Source of the DNA: Terriglobus roseus DSM 18391
Lineage (GTDB): Bacteria; Acidobacteriota; Terriglobia; Terriglobales; Acidobacteriaceae
NCBI RefSeq assembly: GCF_000265425.1
Contig: NC_018014.1
Coordinates: forward strand, 3,906,001-3,970,000
DNA length: 64,000 bases
Reading direction: 5' to 3'
Below are positions 9,398 to 18,410 of this stretch, piece by piece; the first letter of the stretch is position 1; each line of letters starts with the position of its first letter. The notes under the pieces were generated by a model that was given only the letters and a program-made list of their open reading frames with translations, was not told the DNA's origin and did no database searches. A program made the translations under genes and the position numbers.

Positions 9398-10705
9398 ATG
9401 AAGAAAGAGTGGGAGTACATCCCGACCGCGATCGCCGACAACGTTCCCGTTGCCACGCCATCTGCCGTCCCCGCCGAGTTCACCATTGGCAACGTGCGCA
9501 TCGCGCCCGCGACCGTTCTCGCGCCCATGGCCGGCGTCACCGACACCGTCTTCCGCCGCTTCATCAAAAACGCTTCCCTCTTCTCCAGCGAAAGCACCAG
9601 CGACAACGTCGACCAGGCCGCCACCAATCAGCAGTCAGGCTGCGGCCTCATCATGACGGAGTTCACCTCAGCCGATGGCCTCTCCCGCATGCGCGAGGTC
9701 AAGCGCAAGCGCTACCTTACCTACTACGACGACGAACACCCCATCTCCGCGCAGATCTTCGGATCGAACCCCGAAACGCTCGCCGACAGCGCACGCATCT
9801 GCCAGGACGCAGGCTTCGACATCGTCGACCTGAACCTCGGTTGCCCTGCGAAACGCGTCGTCGCCTGCAACGGTGGCAGCGGCCTGCTGCGCGATCTGCC
9901 GCACATCCAGACGATCTTTGAAGCGGTCCGCGCGGCCGTCACCATTCCCTTCACCGTGAAGTTCCGCCTCGGCTGGAGCGAGAAGTCGCTCGTCTGCGTA
10001 CCCCTCGCAAAGATGGCGGAAGACTGCGGCCTGAACGCCGTCGCCCTCCACGCACGCACCCGCGAACAGGGCTACACCGGCAACGCACGCTGGGAGTTCA
10101 TCGCGGCCGTCAAGGATGCCGTCAAGATTCCCGTCATCGGCAACGGCGATGTCCGCACGCCCGAAGACGCCGCCAACATGATCGAACAGACCGGCTGCGA
10201 CGCCGTCATGATCGGCCGCGCCGCTCCCGCCAACCCGTGGATCTTCCGGCAGATCGCGCAGTACACCGCCAGCAAGGCAGCAACCGGCACCGGGACTTAT
10301 GACATCGCCACCGAGCAGGATCGCTACCGCATGATCCGCATGTACTTCACCATGCTCTTCGCAGAGATGGAGCAGGAACACCCGGAGATCGGCGAGCTGC
10401 CGCACATCGAAGACCTCGAGGCACTCTCGCCCTACGATCTCTCCGAGTACAACAAACTCCGCAACAAGAAGCGCGACCGCGAGTCCGCACGCCGCGACGT
10501 CATCGGCAAGATGAAGCAGTTCGCCAGCTGGTTCACCCACGGCGTCCCGGGGGGAGCCACGCTACGCCGCAGCATCTTCGAGAGCAAGCAGGGCGAGCAG
10601 GTAATGGACGCCGTCGACCGCTTCTTCAACACCGACCCGGCCCAGCGCATCATCAGCACCAGCGACCTGCAGCCAGCGGCCTTCGCGGATTACCAGGACA
10701 GCTAG
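9398..10705 (+). CDS. dusB: tRNA-dihydrouridine synthase, DusB type
   Basis: This 435-residue flavoenzyme reduces uridines in the tRNA D-loop. The FMN-binding TIM barrel shows VLAPMAGVTDTVFRR, ISAQIFGSNPETLADSA, DLNLGCPAKRVV with the catalytic Cys, TVKFRLGW, LHARTREQGYTG, IPVIGNGDV and VMIGRAAPANPWIF. Two features are unusual: about 22 extra residues just after the first motif (about residues 58-80, SLFSSESTSDNVDQAATNQQ), and a long charged C-terminal extension including LRNKKRDRESARRDVIGKMK. The protein is about 100 residues longer than E. coli DusB. It is monocistronic downstream of rpmE. Confidence 0.9.
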   Translation: MKKEWEYIPTAIADNVPVATPSAVPAEFTIGNVRIAPATVLAPMAGVTDTVFRRFIKNASLFSSESTSDNVDQAATNQQSGCGLIMTEFTSADGLSRMREVKRKRYLTYYDDEHPISAQIFGSNPETLADSARICQDAGFDIVDLNLGCPAKRVVACNGGSGLLRDLPHIQTIFEAVRAAVTIPFTVKFRLGWSEKSLVCVPLAKMAEDCGLNAVALHARTREQGYTGNARWEFIAAVKDAVKIPVIGNGDVRTPEDAANMIEQTGCDAVMIGRAAPANPWIFRQIAQYTASKAATGTGTYDIATEQDRYRMIRMYFTMLFAEMEQEHPEIGELPHIEDLEALSPYDLSEYNKLRNKKRDRESARRDVIGKMKQFASWFTHGVPGGATLRRSIFESKQGEQVMDAVDRFFNTDPAQRIISTSDLQPAAFADYQDS

Positions 10706-10729
10706 GCAGCGTCCTAAAGGCACTCCAAC

Positions 10730-11467
10730 TTACTTATATCCCACGTCTATGCGTATCGCCGCGTGAGGAGCGGGACCTCCGAGATCCGGTACCGAGCTCT
10801 CGAAAAATTGATGTGATGCGGCGAGCGGCCCAATCAAATCCATCGCACTTGCACGCCTTAATGCTGCCGAAATGACTTCAGCTCTCTGCTTCGAAGCGGT
10901 GTTGCCCATCTCGTAATAAATCACCACCCCATGGAGCGATCCGCCAGCTACTCCAAACAAGCTCGGAGACCAGTGTTGCAGCGCCACCGAAATGTTTCCT
11001 GCTAGGAATCGAACTTCGGGGTCGTCGTTGTAGAAGATGATGTCGAGAGGTTCGGCGCCGGCTATTTGCTCTATTCCCCAGACATAGCCCATCTCCGAAA
11101 CGGTCATATACCGAGGGGCAATCTTTCTTTCGATTGCCAAACGAGCTTCCTGCTCCTGCTCAATCTTTTCCCTAAGTTGTAGGTTGTCATTTTCGATCTT
11201 GGCCTTATCGAGAGCAGCCCTTTGCGCAAGTTCATTGGCGCGTTCTGCTGCGGCATATGCTTCAGCCCCACGGGCATCAGCATCCGCTATCCGTGCGTTT
11301 GCGCCAGCTTGATAGGCGTCAAGCTCGGCCTGCTTCCTTCGGCCAACTGCGTTTCCGAGAATGACGATGGCGAGCGTTAAAGCCAAAGCGAGCGCTCCGG
11401 CTCCGATGTACAGGTAGTTTGCGATTGCCAGCAGCCTATCGGGCGCGCTTAGTGTAAGCATCTTCAT
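10730..11467 (-). CDS. Membrane-anchored coiled-coil protein of unknown function
   Basis: A 245-residue protein from the ATG at 11467 (a CACGAG sequence lies upstream). One transmembrane helix near residues 18-40 (AGALALALTLAIVILGNAVG) is followed by a long Ala/Glu/Arg-rich coiled coil (about 45-110, including AAAERANELAQRAALDKAKI). The globular C-terminal domain includes DIIFYNDDPEVRFLAGNI and HGVVIYYEMG. The family is not recognised. Codon choice is less GC-biased than its neighbours, suggesting recent acquisition. The frame is open upstream for 43 more codons; I judge those not coding. Confidence 0.6.
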   Translation of the reverse strand: MKMLTLSAPDRLLAIANYLYIGAGALALALTLAIVILGNAVGRRKQAELDAYQAGANARIADADARGAEAYAAAERANELAQRAALDKAKIENDNLQLREKIEQEQEARLAIERKIAPRYMTVSEMGYVWGIEQIAGAEPLDIIFYNDDPEVRFLAGNISVALQHWSPSLFGVAGGSLHGVVIYYEMGNTASKQRAEVISAALRRASAMDLIGPLAASHQFFESSVPDLGGPAPHAAIRIDVGYK

Positions 11468-11793
11468 CTCGTGTATTTGCTGGACCAATCGTAACGGAGA
11501 AGGAAGGGAACCGTCAGGGTAAACAAAACCTCGCATATCCCGCTGCAAAACCTCTGCTAGCAATAGAGGAAGAGATACGTGGATGTTTGCCCCCATCGCT
11601 CTATGCCGGGACGTTGCGGATGCATTGCTAGAAACGCCAGGATGATGCTAAGAGACTCCTAACTGAAAGTTGAGCGCATCATTACGCGGTCAAATTCCGG
11701 CAGCGTGGCGCATGGCCTCGCTATACTTCGTTGGTTCGCACTTCGCGCAATCGAAGCGTCGCGAACGATCCAAACTTCCGGAGCAATCACACC
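11468..11793. other. Intergenic stretch, nothing recognised
   Basis: About 325 bases between divergent genes. It holds the promoters of both by inference; no clear consensus, repeat or RNA fold was seen beyond a GGAG ribosome-binding site for the gene at 11794. Confidence 0.4.
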
Positions 11794-12837
11794 ATGGGCT
11801 TTCCCGAAACCTACGCAGCCAATCCTGAGCGCTATCAAGATGCGCAGTTTCGCCGCTGCGGTAAGAGCGGCATTCAACTGCCGCTGATCTCCCTTGGCCT
11901 CTGGCAGAACTTCGGTGGCGCAGATGTATTCGAGACGGGCCGTGCAACACTGCGACGCGCATTCGATCGTGGCGTGACGCACTTCGATCTGGCCAATAAC
12001 TACGGCCCTCCCTACGGCTCGGCTGAGGAGAACTTCGGCAAGGTGCTACGTACCGACTTCGCATCGCACCGCGACGAGTTGATCATCAGCAGCAAGGCCG
12101 GTTGGGATATGTGGCCGGGCCCCTACGGCATCGGCGCTTCGAAGAAGTACCTGGTGTCGTCCCTCGACCAGTCACTGAAGCGCATGGGTCTCGAGTACGT
12201 CGACATCTTCTACACGCATCGCCCGGACTTCGACACGCCCATGGAAGAGACCGCGAGTGCGCTGGCGCAGATCGTCCGTCAGGGCAAAGCACTCTACATC
12301 GGCATCTCGTCTTACTCGCCGGATCGCACGCGCATCATGCACGACCTGCTTGCTGCCGAAGGCGTGAAGCTCTTCATCCATCAGCCCTCGTACTCCATGC
12401 TGAACCGCTTTCTGGAGCAGGGGCTACTCGACACGTTGGGCGAACTCGGCGTCGGCTGCATCGCATTCTCGCCGCTGGCGCAGGGCCTGCTGACCAACAA
12501 ATACCTGAATCCCGGTGCAGACAAAACCCGCGTCAACAGCGGCGATGGCAGCTTCAGCGAAAAGCTTCTGAGCGAGAAGAATCTGACAAACGTTCGCGCG
12601 CTGAACGAGATCGCAACGAAGCGCGGCCAGTCGCTCGCGCAGATGGCCATCGCATGGGCGCTGCGCGACGAGCGCGTCACCACCGCACTCATCGGCGCAC
12701 GCAACGTGCAGCAACTCGACGACTCGCTGGACGCATTGAAGAACCTCGCCTTCACCAAGGACGAACTTACGGAGATCGACAAGTACGCCGTCGACACGCC
12801 AGAGATCGACCTGTGGCGCAGCGTCAACAGCCGCTAA
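11794..12837 (+). CDS. Aldo/keto reductase, YghZ (L-glyceraldehyde 3-phosphate reductase) type
   Basis: The 347-residue NADPH-dependent oxidoreductase closely follows the E. coli YghZ/Gpr pattern: FDLANNYGPPYGSAEENFGK contains the catalytic Asp/Tyr, ELIISSKAGWDMWPGPYG carries the catalytic Lys, and DIFYTHRPDFDTPMEE the His. The cofactor end has VTTALIGARNVQQL. The family detoxifies methylglyoxal and L-glyceraldehyde 3-phosphate. The ATG at 11794 is preceded by GGAG and gives the expected N-terminus (RCGKSGIQLPLISLGLW). The gene stands alone. Confidence 0.9.
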   Translation: MGFPETYAANPERYQDAQFRRCGKSGIQLPLISLGLWQNFGGADVFETGRATLRRAFDRGVTHFDLANNYGPPYGSAEENFGKVLRTDFASHRDELIISSKAGWDMWPGPYGIGASKKYLVSSLDQSLKRMGLEYVDIFYTHRPDFDTPMEETASALAQIVRQGKALYIGISSYSPDRTRIMHDLLAAEGVKLFIHQPSYSMLNRFLEQGLLDTLGELGVGCIAFSPLAQGLLTNKYLNPGADKTRVNSGDGSFSEKLLSEKNLTNVRALNEIATKRGQSLAQMAIAWALRDERVTTALIGARNVQQLDDSLDALKNLAFTKDELTEIDKYAVDTPEIDLWRSVNSR

Positions 12838-12857
12838 GCACTCACCAATCAAAGCCG

Positions 12858-12887
12858 TTATCCTGAGCGCAGCGAAGGACCCCGACG
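12858..12887. repeat. Dispersed intergenic repeat, TCCTGAGCGCAGCGAAGGA type
   Basis: The string TTATCCTGAGCGCAGCGAAGGACC resembles a short intergenic repeat seen in many soil bacteria. A related copy (TCATCCCGTAGCGCAGCGGAGGGATC) lies at 41746-41777. Both sit just after a gene 3' end. Confidence 0.4.
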
Positions 12888-12906
12888 ATGCTCAATCCAT
12901 GCAGCC

Positions 12907-12945
12907 ATGGGCTTTCTCGCACAACATCCGTGTCAGAAAGCCCAT
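12907..12945. terminator. Hairpin between convergent genes
   Basis: ATGGGCTTTCT (12907-12917) pairs perfectly with AGAAAGCCCAT (12935-12945) across a 17-base loop, between the convergent ends of the aldo/keto reductase and the PD-(D/E)XK-like gene. There is no clear U-tract. Confidence 0.5.
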
Positions 12946-12972
12946 AGCCTTGGCGGGCTTGTAAGTACGGTC

Positions 12973-14583
12973 CTACTTCCCCGGCGACCGCTTCCGAGTA
13001 ACAACCTTCACACCATCCCGCCACTTCTCATTCAGCCCAAGCACCGTCCACTCCACTTGCGGCTTCAAGTAGCGCAGCACCGTCTCCGTCGCCGGATGGA
13101 TTCGCAGCGATGGTGCTACAAGATACAGCCGCGGAGGCTCCGCGCTAAGGCGCAGACCGGGGAAGTAGCCATGCTTCTGAAACGTACCCAGCCCCGTTGA
13201 GGCATCGATGGTCTGCGTATGGTGCCACCGCACACGCAGCCAGTAATCAAGTCCTTGCAGTGCAAAGTGCATGTCCTCGTGCGCCTTCAACTCCAGAACC
13301 GCCAGCCTGCCATCATTCGTAACGGTCAGCAGATCCAGCATGCCGCGGTCGCTCGCCTGAAACGCCGGTACCTGCGCGTAGACATAGTCGGTGTCAAAGC
13401 AGGCAAGACTTCCCTGCCCATCGGTCAGCGGGCCGATGTTGGCTCGCAGCTCTGATTCAAGCCAAGCCTCCGGCTGCATGCGATACAGCGGATCCTTCTG
13501 CGCGCCGCCCGGTCTGCGACGCGCGAACAACCGCTCCACAAACTCGCGAATCATCGGTTCGCTGCCGGCATCCAGTGGCGTCTCCTGCACGCCCGCACCA
13601 AAGCTGATCTCCGTAGTCTGCGCGAACGAGTTCGCCGACGCACCTTGCCGTATCCGCGCAAACTCCAGCCCATGCAGCAACAGCGCAAGCTCCGTCGACG
13701 AGCGCAGACGCTGTTCCACGCGCGCATGATCCACTGCAGGCACCATCGCCATCGCCTGATGTAACGGCGCCGCAAACCGCTCCGCGGCAGTGGCGGCGTT
13801 CGGCGCGTGCATCAGCTTCGTGATCAGGTTGCCGGTGTCCGCAGCATCGCGCTCCGTAAGTTCTTCCGTGCGCTGGTCGAGCTCAGACAGCTTCCACTGT
13901 GCCGCATCCTCACGCAGCCACGCCATGCGCGCCAGCGTGGTGGACGCGGTGCCCCTCGGCACAATGATGTGCAAACCAACAAAGAGCCGTCTGCCACCAG
14001 CCTGCTCGCGACATAGATTCAGCCATAACAGTCCAACGGTCAGCACGCCATCCACGGTCGCCTGCGACTCATCCGCATTCACCCCAACGACAGCCCATGC
14101 CTGCTGACCGCGCTGCAAAACACCGCGCGCATACGCAGGTCCGAAGGACTGCTCAAGGTCCATGGCAATCCGAAAGTCGTCCGCCTTCCAATCCGGATAG
14201 GCCCGCAGCAACACGCGCTCCAGCGTCGCAGCGTAACGACGCCGCGTGGTATCGCGAGCCGTGGGCGTGCGCCGGTCCGGCTGCGCGACCAGCTCCAGCA
14301 TCTGCGGCTTGCTCTGGCCAAAGCGCAGCGTCTGCAGCTTCAGCGTGTCCTTACGAGCGGCAACACCACACACACGCCGCACCATGTTGCGGTCTTCGCT
14401 CCACAGGTGCAGCGTGCAACGGCCGTGCTCCTGCGAGACGCTGTAACGCGACTCGCGCATGTCAAAGAGCGCGCGGCCATCTTCCAACAGCACAGCACGC
14501 GTGTTCTCCGCCAGAAAGTCTTCGAGTGCGCGTGCGATCTCCGCCGGTGTCTGCTCGGCAATCGCTGTCGCGCGGGGAGGCAC
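12973..14583 (-). CDS. Large protein of unknown function with a PD-(D/E)XK-like nuclease signature
   Basis: A 536-residue protein whose GTG start at 14583 directly follows the stop of the upstream DinB-like gene, so the two are probably co-translated. Residues 1-330 have no recognised domain but include a small DGRALFDMRESRYSV sheet region at the start. Near residues 435-465 the sequence DRGMLDLLTV ... LAVLELKAHEDMHFALQGLDYW has the acidic Asp followed by the ExK of a PD-(D/E)XK core and the downstream Q often found in this fold. It ends in a basic tail. A nucleic-acid-cleaving or DNA-binding role is inference; no partner methylase or helicase is nearby. Confidence 0.6.
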   Translation of the reverse strand: MPPRATAIAEQTPAEIARALEDFLAENTRAVLLEDGRALFDMRESRYSVSQEHGRCTLHLWSEDRNMVRRVCGVAARKDTLKLQTLRFGQSKPQMLELVAQPDRRTPTARDTTRRRYAATLERVLLRAYPDWKADDFRIAMDLEQSFGPAYARGVLQRGQQAWAVVGVNADESQATVDGVLTVGLLWLNLCREQAGGRRLFVGLHIIVPRGTASTTLARMAWLREDAAQWKLSELDQRTEELTERDAADTGNLITKLMHAPNAATAAERFAAPLHQAMAMVPAVDHARVEQRLRSSTELALLLHGLEFARIRQGASANSFAQTTEISFGAGVQETPLDAGSEPMIREFVERLFARRRPGGAQKDPLYRMQPEAWLESELRANIGPLTDGQGSLACFDTDYVYAQVPAFQASDRGMLDLLTVTNDGRLAVLELKAHEDMHFALQGLDYWLRVRWHHTQTIDASTGLGTFQKHGYFPGLRLSAEPPRLYLVAPSLRIHPATETVLRYLKPQVEWTVLGLNEKWRDGVKVVTRKRSPGK

Positions 14584-15138
14584 CTACCAGCCCTTAGCCG
14601 TCCGCAACGTGGTGATGTGCGCCACATGATGCTTGCTGTGCCACGCATACAGCAGCGCAACCGTCTCCAGAGACAGTGCTCCATTGTCCGGATGCACAAA
14701 CGTGCGCTGCCACTGTGCAGGCGTCAGTGAACGCAACAGCATCAACAGCCGCGCATGCATCGCCTCCAGCAGCTCCAGAGACCATTCGACCGGCGCAGCC
14801 TCACCGTCGTGCAGACCCGCCCATGCGTTTTCGTCGTAAGGCTTGATCGTCGGCGCGTCTTCGGTCAGCGCCAGCTTGATTCGCACATAACAATTCATGT
14901 GCGAGTCGGCGATGTGGTGTACCAGTTGCCGCACAGTCCAGCCACCGTCACGATAGGGCGTATTCAGTTGATGGCCATCCAGGTCGTCGACGGCAGCGCG
15001 CAGATTCTGCGGCAGCTCGCCAAGCTCGAAGAGCGCATCGGATAGAGCAGCAGGATCGATCACATCCGGCCGCGTAAATCGACCAATGGGATAGCGCGGG
15101 TCGGCAGGCGCATTGGGCGGCAGGCTGGCGTCTCTCAT
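14584..15138 (-). CDS. DinB/YfiT-like metal-dependent transferase
   Basis: The 184-residue protein matches the YfiT (bacillithiol S-transferase BstA-like) branch of the DinB fold. It has YPIGRFTRPDVIDPAALSDA near the N-terminus, WTVRQLVHHIADSHMNCYVR with the first metal His, and AWHSKHHVAHITTL with the last His pair. Members bind Ni or Zn and conjugate small thiols or hydrolyse amides. The start at 15138 is preceded by GGGGAG only one or two bases away, so an alternative start is possible. Its stop abuts the GTG of the following gene. Confidence 0.85.
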   Translation of the reverse strand: MRDASLPPNAPADPRYPIGRFTRPDVIDPAALSDALFELGELPQNLRAAVDDLDGHQLNTPYRDGGWTVRQLVHHIADSHMNCYVRIKLALTEDAPTIKPYDENAWAGLHDGEAAPVEWSLELLEAMHARLLMLLRSLTPAQWQRTFVHPDNGALSLETVALLYAWHSKHHVAHITTLRTAKGW

Positions 15139-15205
15139 GCTCCCCAACCTAGCACAGCACCGTGCCGCAAAGAGCCTTTTTCGCGGGCGGTAGAATGAAG
15201 AGTAC

Positions 15206-16672
15206 ATGAGTCGTCCGTCCCCCCTGAGTGTTCCAACTTCCAACAGCTTTTTTCGCGACCGCTTCGCGATCGACGCGGCCCTCGTGGAACGCTGCCTGGC
15301 TGCGGCACTAGGCGCTGGCGGCGACTTCGCCGAACTCTACTTTGAGTCGGTGACCTCAAGCTCCATCGGCATCGATGAGGGCATTGTTAAGTCCGCAAGC
15401 CAGGGCCACAGCACAGGCTGCGGCATACGCGTATTGAGCGGCGAGCGCACCGGCTACAGCTACACCGACTCGCTCGAAGAAGATCGCCTGATCCACGCCG
15501 CAAAGACGGCTGCACTGATCGCAAGCGGCCCGGCGACAACCCGCGTCCAGGGCTTCCTCGAGACCGATGTCCACGACCTGTACCCCGTCATCGGTCTCGA
15601 CGCCGAGATCACCGCGAAGCTCGCGCTCGTCCAGCGAGCCGATAAGGCGGCACGCGCTTATGACGGACGCATTACACAGGTCCGAGCCGGATTCAACGAC
15701 GAAGTCCGACACATCTTCATCGCTGCCAGCGACGGCACGTGGGCAGCGGACACTCAGCCACTGAGTCGATTCAGTGTTTCCGTAATTGCGAAAGATGCGA
15801 CCGCGGATGGCGGCAAAGGTGCCACCGCACGCGGCTCCGGAGGCGGTGGCGGACGCGTCCGGCTGGACTACTACTCCGGCCACCACTCACCCGAACACTT
15901 CGCCGCAGAGGCCGCACGGCAGGCGATTTTGCAATTGAACGCGATTGAAGCGCCCGCTGGTGAAACTGAAGTCGTCCTCGGTCCCGGCTGGCCGGGAGTG
16001 CTGATTCACGAAGCCGTAGGTCACGGCCTGGAGGCAGACTTCAATCGCAAGAAGCAGTCCGCCTTCGCCGGCCTGATGCGCCAACGTGTTGCAACGGATA
16101 AGGTTACGGTCGTCGACAACGGCACCATCGCCAACCGCCGCGGCAGCCTGAACGTTGACGACGAAGGCACTCCGACACAGAACAACGTGTTGATAGAGAA
16201 GGGCATCCTGCGCCAGTACATGAGCGATAAGCTCTCCGCGAAGGTGATGGGACTGCCGCGAACGGGGAGCGGACGGCGCGAAAGTTACGCCAGCGTTCCC
16301 ATGCCGCGCATGACGAATACCTACATGCTGGCAGGTGAAGATGAGCCTGAAGACATCCTCCGCAGCGTGAAGAAGGGCCTATACGCCGTCAATTTCAGCG
16401 GCGGTTCAGTCGACATCACCAACGGAAAATTCGTCTTTGCGGCCAGCGAAGCATACCTTATAGAAGACGGCAGAATTACGGCGCCCGTAAAAGGCGCCAT
16501 GTTGATCGGCAACGGACCGGAAGCATTGCAGTACGTCAGCATGGTCGGGCATGATCTTTCGCTCGATGAAGGCATCGGCACCTGCGGCAAACGCGGACAG
16601 GGAGTACCGGTGGGAGTCGGCATGCCGACGGTAAAACTCGACAAAATGACGGTTGGCGGAACGGGGCAATAA
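15206..16672 (+). CDS. tldD: Metalloprotease TldD
   Basis: The 488-residue zinc protease subunit forms heterodimers with TldE/PmbA to digest unfolded peptides and to mature modified peptides such as microcin B17. The active-site motif HEAVGHGLEADF (HExxxH) lies near residue 269. Further conserved blocks are SSSIGIDEGIVKSASQG at the N-terminus and RTGSGRRESYASVPMPRMTN late in the protein. A TAGAAT hexamer at 15191-15196 lies 9 nt before the ATG and is a likely -10 box giving a very short leader. It is the first gene of a three-gene operon with a zinc-ribbon-like protein and pmbA. Confidence 0.95.
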   Translation: MSRPSPLSVPTSNSFFRDRFAIDAALVERCLAAALGAGGDFAELYFESVTSSSIGIDEGIVKSASQGHSTGCGIRVLSGERTGYSYTDSLEEDRLIHAAKTAALIASGPATTRVQGFLETDVHDLYPVIGLDAEITAKLALVQRADKAARAYDGRITQVRAGFNDEVRHIFIAASDGTWAADTQPLSRFSVSVIAKDATADGGKGATARGSGGGGGRVRLDYYSGHHSPEHFAAEAARQAILQLNAIEAPAGETEVVLGPGWPGVLIHEAVGHGLEADFNRKKQSAFAGLMRQRVATDKVTVVDNGTIANRRGSLNVDDEGTPTQNNVLIEKGILRQYMSDKLSAKVMGLPRTGSGRRESYASVPMPRMTNTYMLAGEDEPEDILRSVKKGLYAVNFSGGSVDITNGKFVFAASEAYLIEDGRITAPVKGAMLIGNGPEALQYVSMVGHDLSLDEGIGTCGKRGQGVPVGVGMPTVKLDKMTVGGTGQ

Positions 16673-16674
16673 AC

Positions 16675-17001
16675 ATGGCAACAGTAAAAGCAGCGAAGGC
16701 ACCGGGCGAGAAGATTTTTGAGTGCGAAGTAAAGCGTCGTCGTGTCTCTGCGCGTGGCGGCTATGAGCCCTTCTGGAAGGTCAAGAACGTAGCCGAGGCA
16801 CTGGTCGACGGCGATACCGAGTTCCGTTGCAAGGATTGCCACGGCAGCCTGAAGATGCACAAGCAGCGCATCGCCGGCGGTCCTGGCGCCTACGTGGAGC
16901 ACGCTTCCAAGCACGACGCGGAATACTGCCCCGGCACCATGCACTTCCAGGCAGCCACGGACGGACGCGAGATGCGCTTCTCCGGGGCACCGGTGCGGTA
17001 G
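16675..17001 (+). CDS. Small Cys/His protein between tldD and pmbA, probable zinc-binding
   Basis: A 108-residue protein that starts 2 nt after the tldD stop and ends 7 nt before pmbA, so it is in the same operon. It has a basic N-terminus (KIFECEVKRRRVS), then FRCKDCHGSLKMHKQRI and HASKHDAEYCPG. The spacing Cys-x2-Cys ... His/His ... Cys could form a single zinc site. I do not recognise a named family. The position suggests a substrate-, partner- or metal-delivery role for the TldD/E protease, but only by context. Confidence 0.7.
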   Translation: MATVKAAKAPGEKIFECEVKRRRVSARGGYEPFWKVKNVAEALVDGDTEFRCKDCHGSLKMHKQRIAGGPGAYVEHASKHDAEYCPGTMHFQAATDGREMRFSGAPVR

Positions 17002-17008
17002 AGACGTC

Positions 17009-18400
17009 ATGCGCACGGCAGAGACATCGAAGACGGATCTGAAGACACTGGCCATCGAACTGGTCGACCGCGCGTTGTGTGCGGGCGCTAGCGATGCCGA
17101 AGCCGTTGTCTTTGAGGGCGATGAGTTCTACACCAAGGTGCGACTTGGCCAAGTGGAAACGCTGACCGAGTCGACCTCGCGCGCGATCGGTCTGCGTGTC
17201 TTCAATGGTCTGCGCACAGCCAGCACCTCGACGAACGATCTCAGCGAAGCTTCGCTCAAGCAGCTTGTTCACGGTGCGATCGAGCTTTCGAAGATCACGG
17301 AAGAAGATCCTTTTGCAGGCCTGCCGGATGCGAGTGAGTACTCGTCCGTACGCGACAGTGATCATCTCGGGATCTACTTCGACGACGTCTATCAGCTCCC
17401 TGCGGAAGATCGCATTGCCATGGCTCGCGCGACCGAGGCTGCGGCGATGGCTGCGGACGTACGCATTCAGAACAGTGATGGCGGCACCTTCAGCGCATCG
17501 ACCTCGCATAAGGCGATGGCGAACTCGCGTGGCTTTGCGGGTCACTATCGCAAGAGCTACTGCGGCATCGGTACGACGCCGATTGCGCAGGACGCCAACG
17601 GCATGCAGCGAGACGGCTGGGGCAGCGGCGCACGCACACTGCGCAAGCTTGATTCACCCGAAGAGGTCGGTGCAGAGGCTGCCAAGCGCGCACTTCGCCG
17701 CCTGGGCGCGCGGCGTGTGCCGACGCAGCGTGGAGCATCGATGGTCTTCTCGCGCGAGATCGCGCGCGGCATCATTGGCGACATCTTCGACGCAGTCAAC
17801 GGCGACGCCATCTATCGCAAGGCTTCGATGTTTGAAGGCATGGTGGGCGAGCAGGTCGCGAGTCCATTGGTCACCGTCGTCGACGACGGCACCATGATGC
17901 TCGAGGACTGGCTCGGCGGCTTCGGTACCCTGCCCTACGACGGCGACGGCCTGCCCATGCGGCGCAAGGTGATCGTCGACAAGGGCATCCTGCAGACCTA
18001 CGTGACGAATACGTACACGGCGCGCAAGCTGGGCACGAAGAGCACCGGGAACGCATCCCGTGGACTTGGTGGCGCACCGGGCATCGGCAGCGGCAATTTC
18101 TACCTGGAGGCAGGCACGCAGACGCCGCGCGAGATCATCGCCGAGGTGCAGACGGGTTTGTACGTCACCGAGGTTTTGGGCAGCGGCGTGAACCTTGTTA
18201 CGGGCGACTATTCCCAAGGCGCGAGCGGCATCTGGATCGAGAATGGTGTCTTCACGGGCGCGGTCGAAGAGATCACCATCGCTGGCAATCTAAAGGACAT
18301 GTACAAGAACATCGTCGCGGTCGGCAACGACTTGATCTTCCGCGGCTCGGCGGCTTCGCCCTGCATCCGCATCGAAGGCATGACGATCGCTGGCTCCTGA
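17009..18400 (+). CDS. pmbA: TldE/PmbA family subunit
   Basis: The 463-residue non-catalytic partner of TldD. It shares the TldD fold but lacks HExxxH. Typical family blocks are TKVRLGQVETLTESTSRAIG near the N-terminus, GTTPIAQDANGMQRDGW in the middle and GAPGIGSGNFYLEAG and EVLGSGVNLVTGDYSQGASG near the C-terminus. It closes the operon that begins with tldD. Two hairpins follow the stop within 90 nt. Confidence 0.93.
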   Translation: MRTAETSKTDLKTLAIELVDRALCAGASDAEAVVFEGDEFYTKVRLGQVETLTESTSRAIGLRVFNGLRTASTSTNDLSEASLKQLVHGAIELSKITEEDPFAGLPDASEYSSVRDSDHLGIYFDDVYQLPAEDRIAMARATEAAAMAADVRIQNSDGGTFSASTSHKAMANSRGFAGHYRKSYCGIGTTPIAQDANGMQRDGWGSGARTLRKLDSPEEVGAEAAKRALRRLGARRVPTQRGASMVFSREIARGIIGDIFDAVNGDAIYRKASMFEGMVGEQVASPLVTVVDDGTMMLEDWLGGFGTLPYDGDGLPMRRKVIVDKGILQTYVTNTYTARKLGTKSTGNASRGLGGAPGIGSGNFYLEAGTQTPREIIAEVQTGLYVTEVLGSGVNLVTGDYSQGASGIWIENGVFTGAVEEITIAGNLKDMYKNIVAVGNDLIFRGSAASPCIRIEGMTIAGS

Positions 18401-18410
18401 GCGAACCGGC

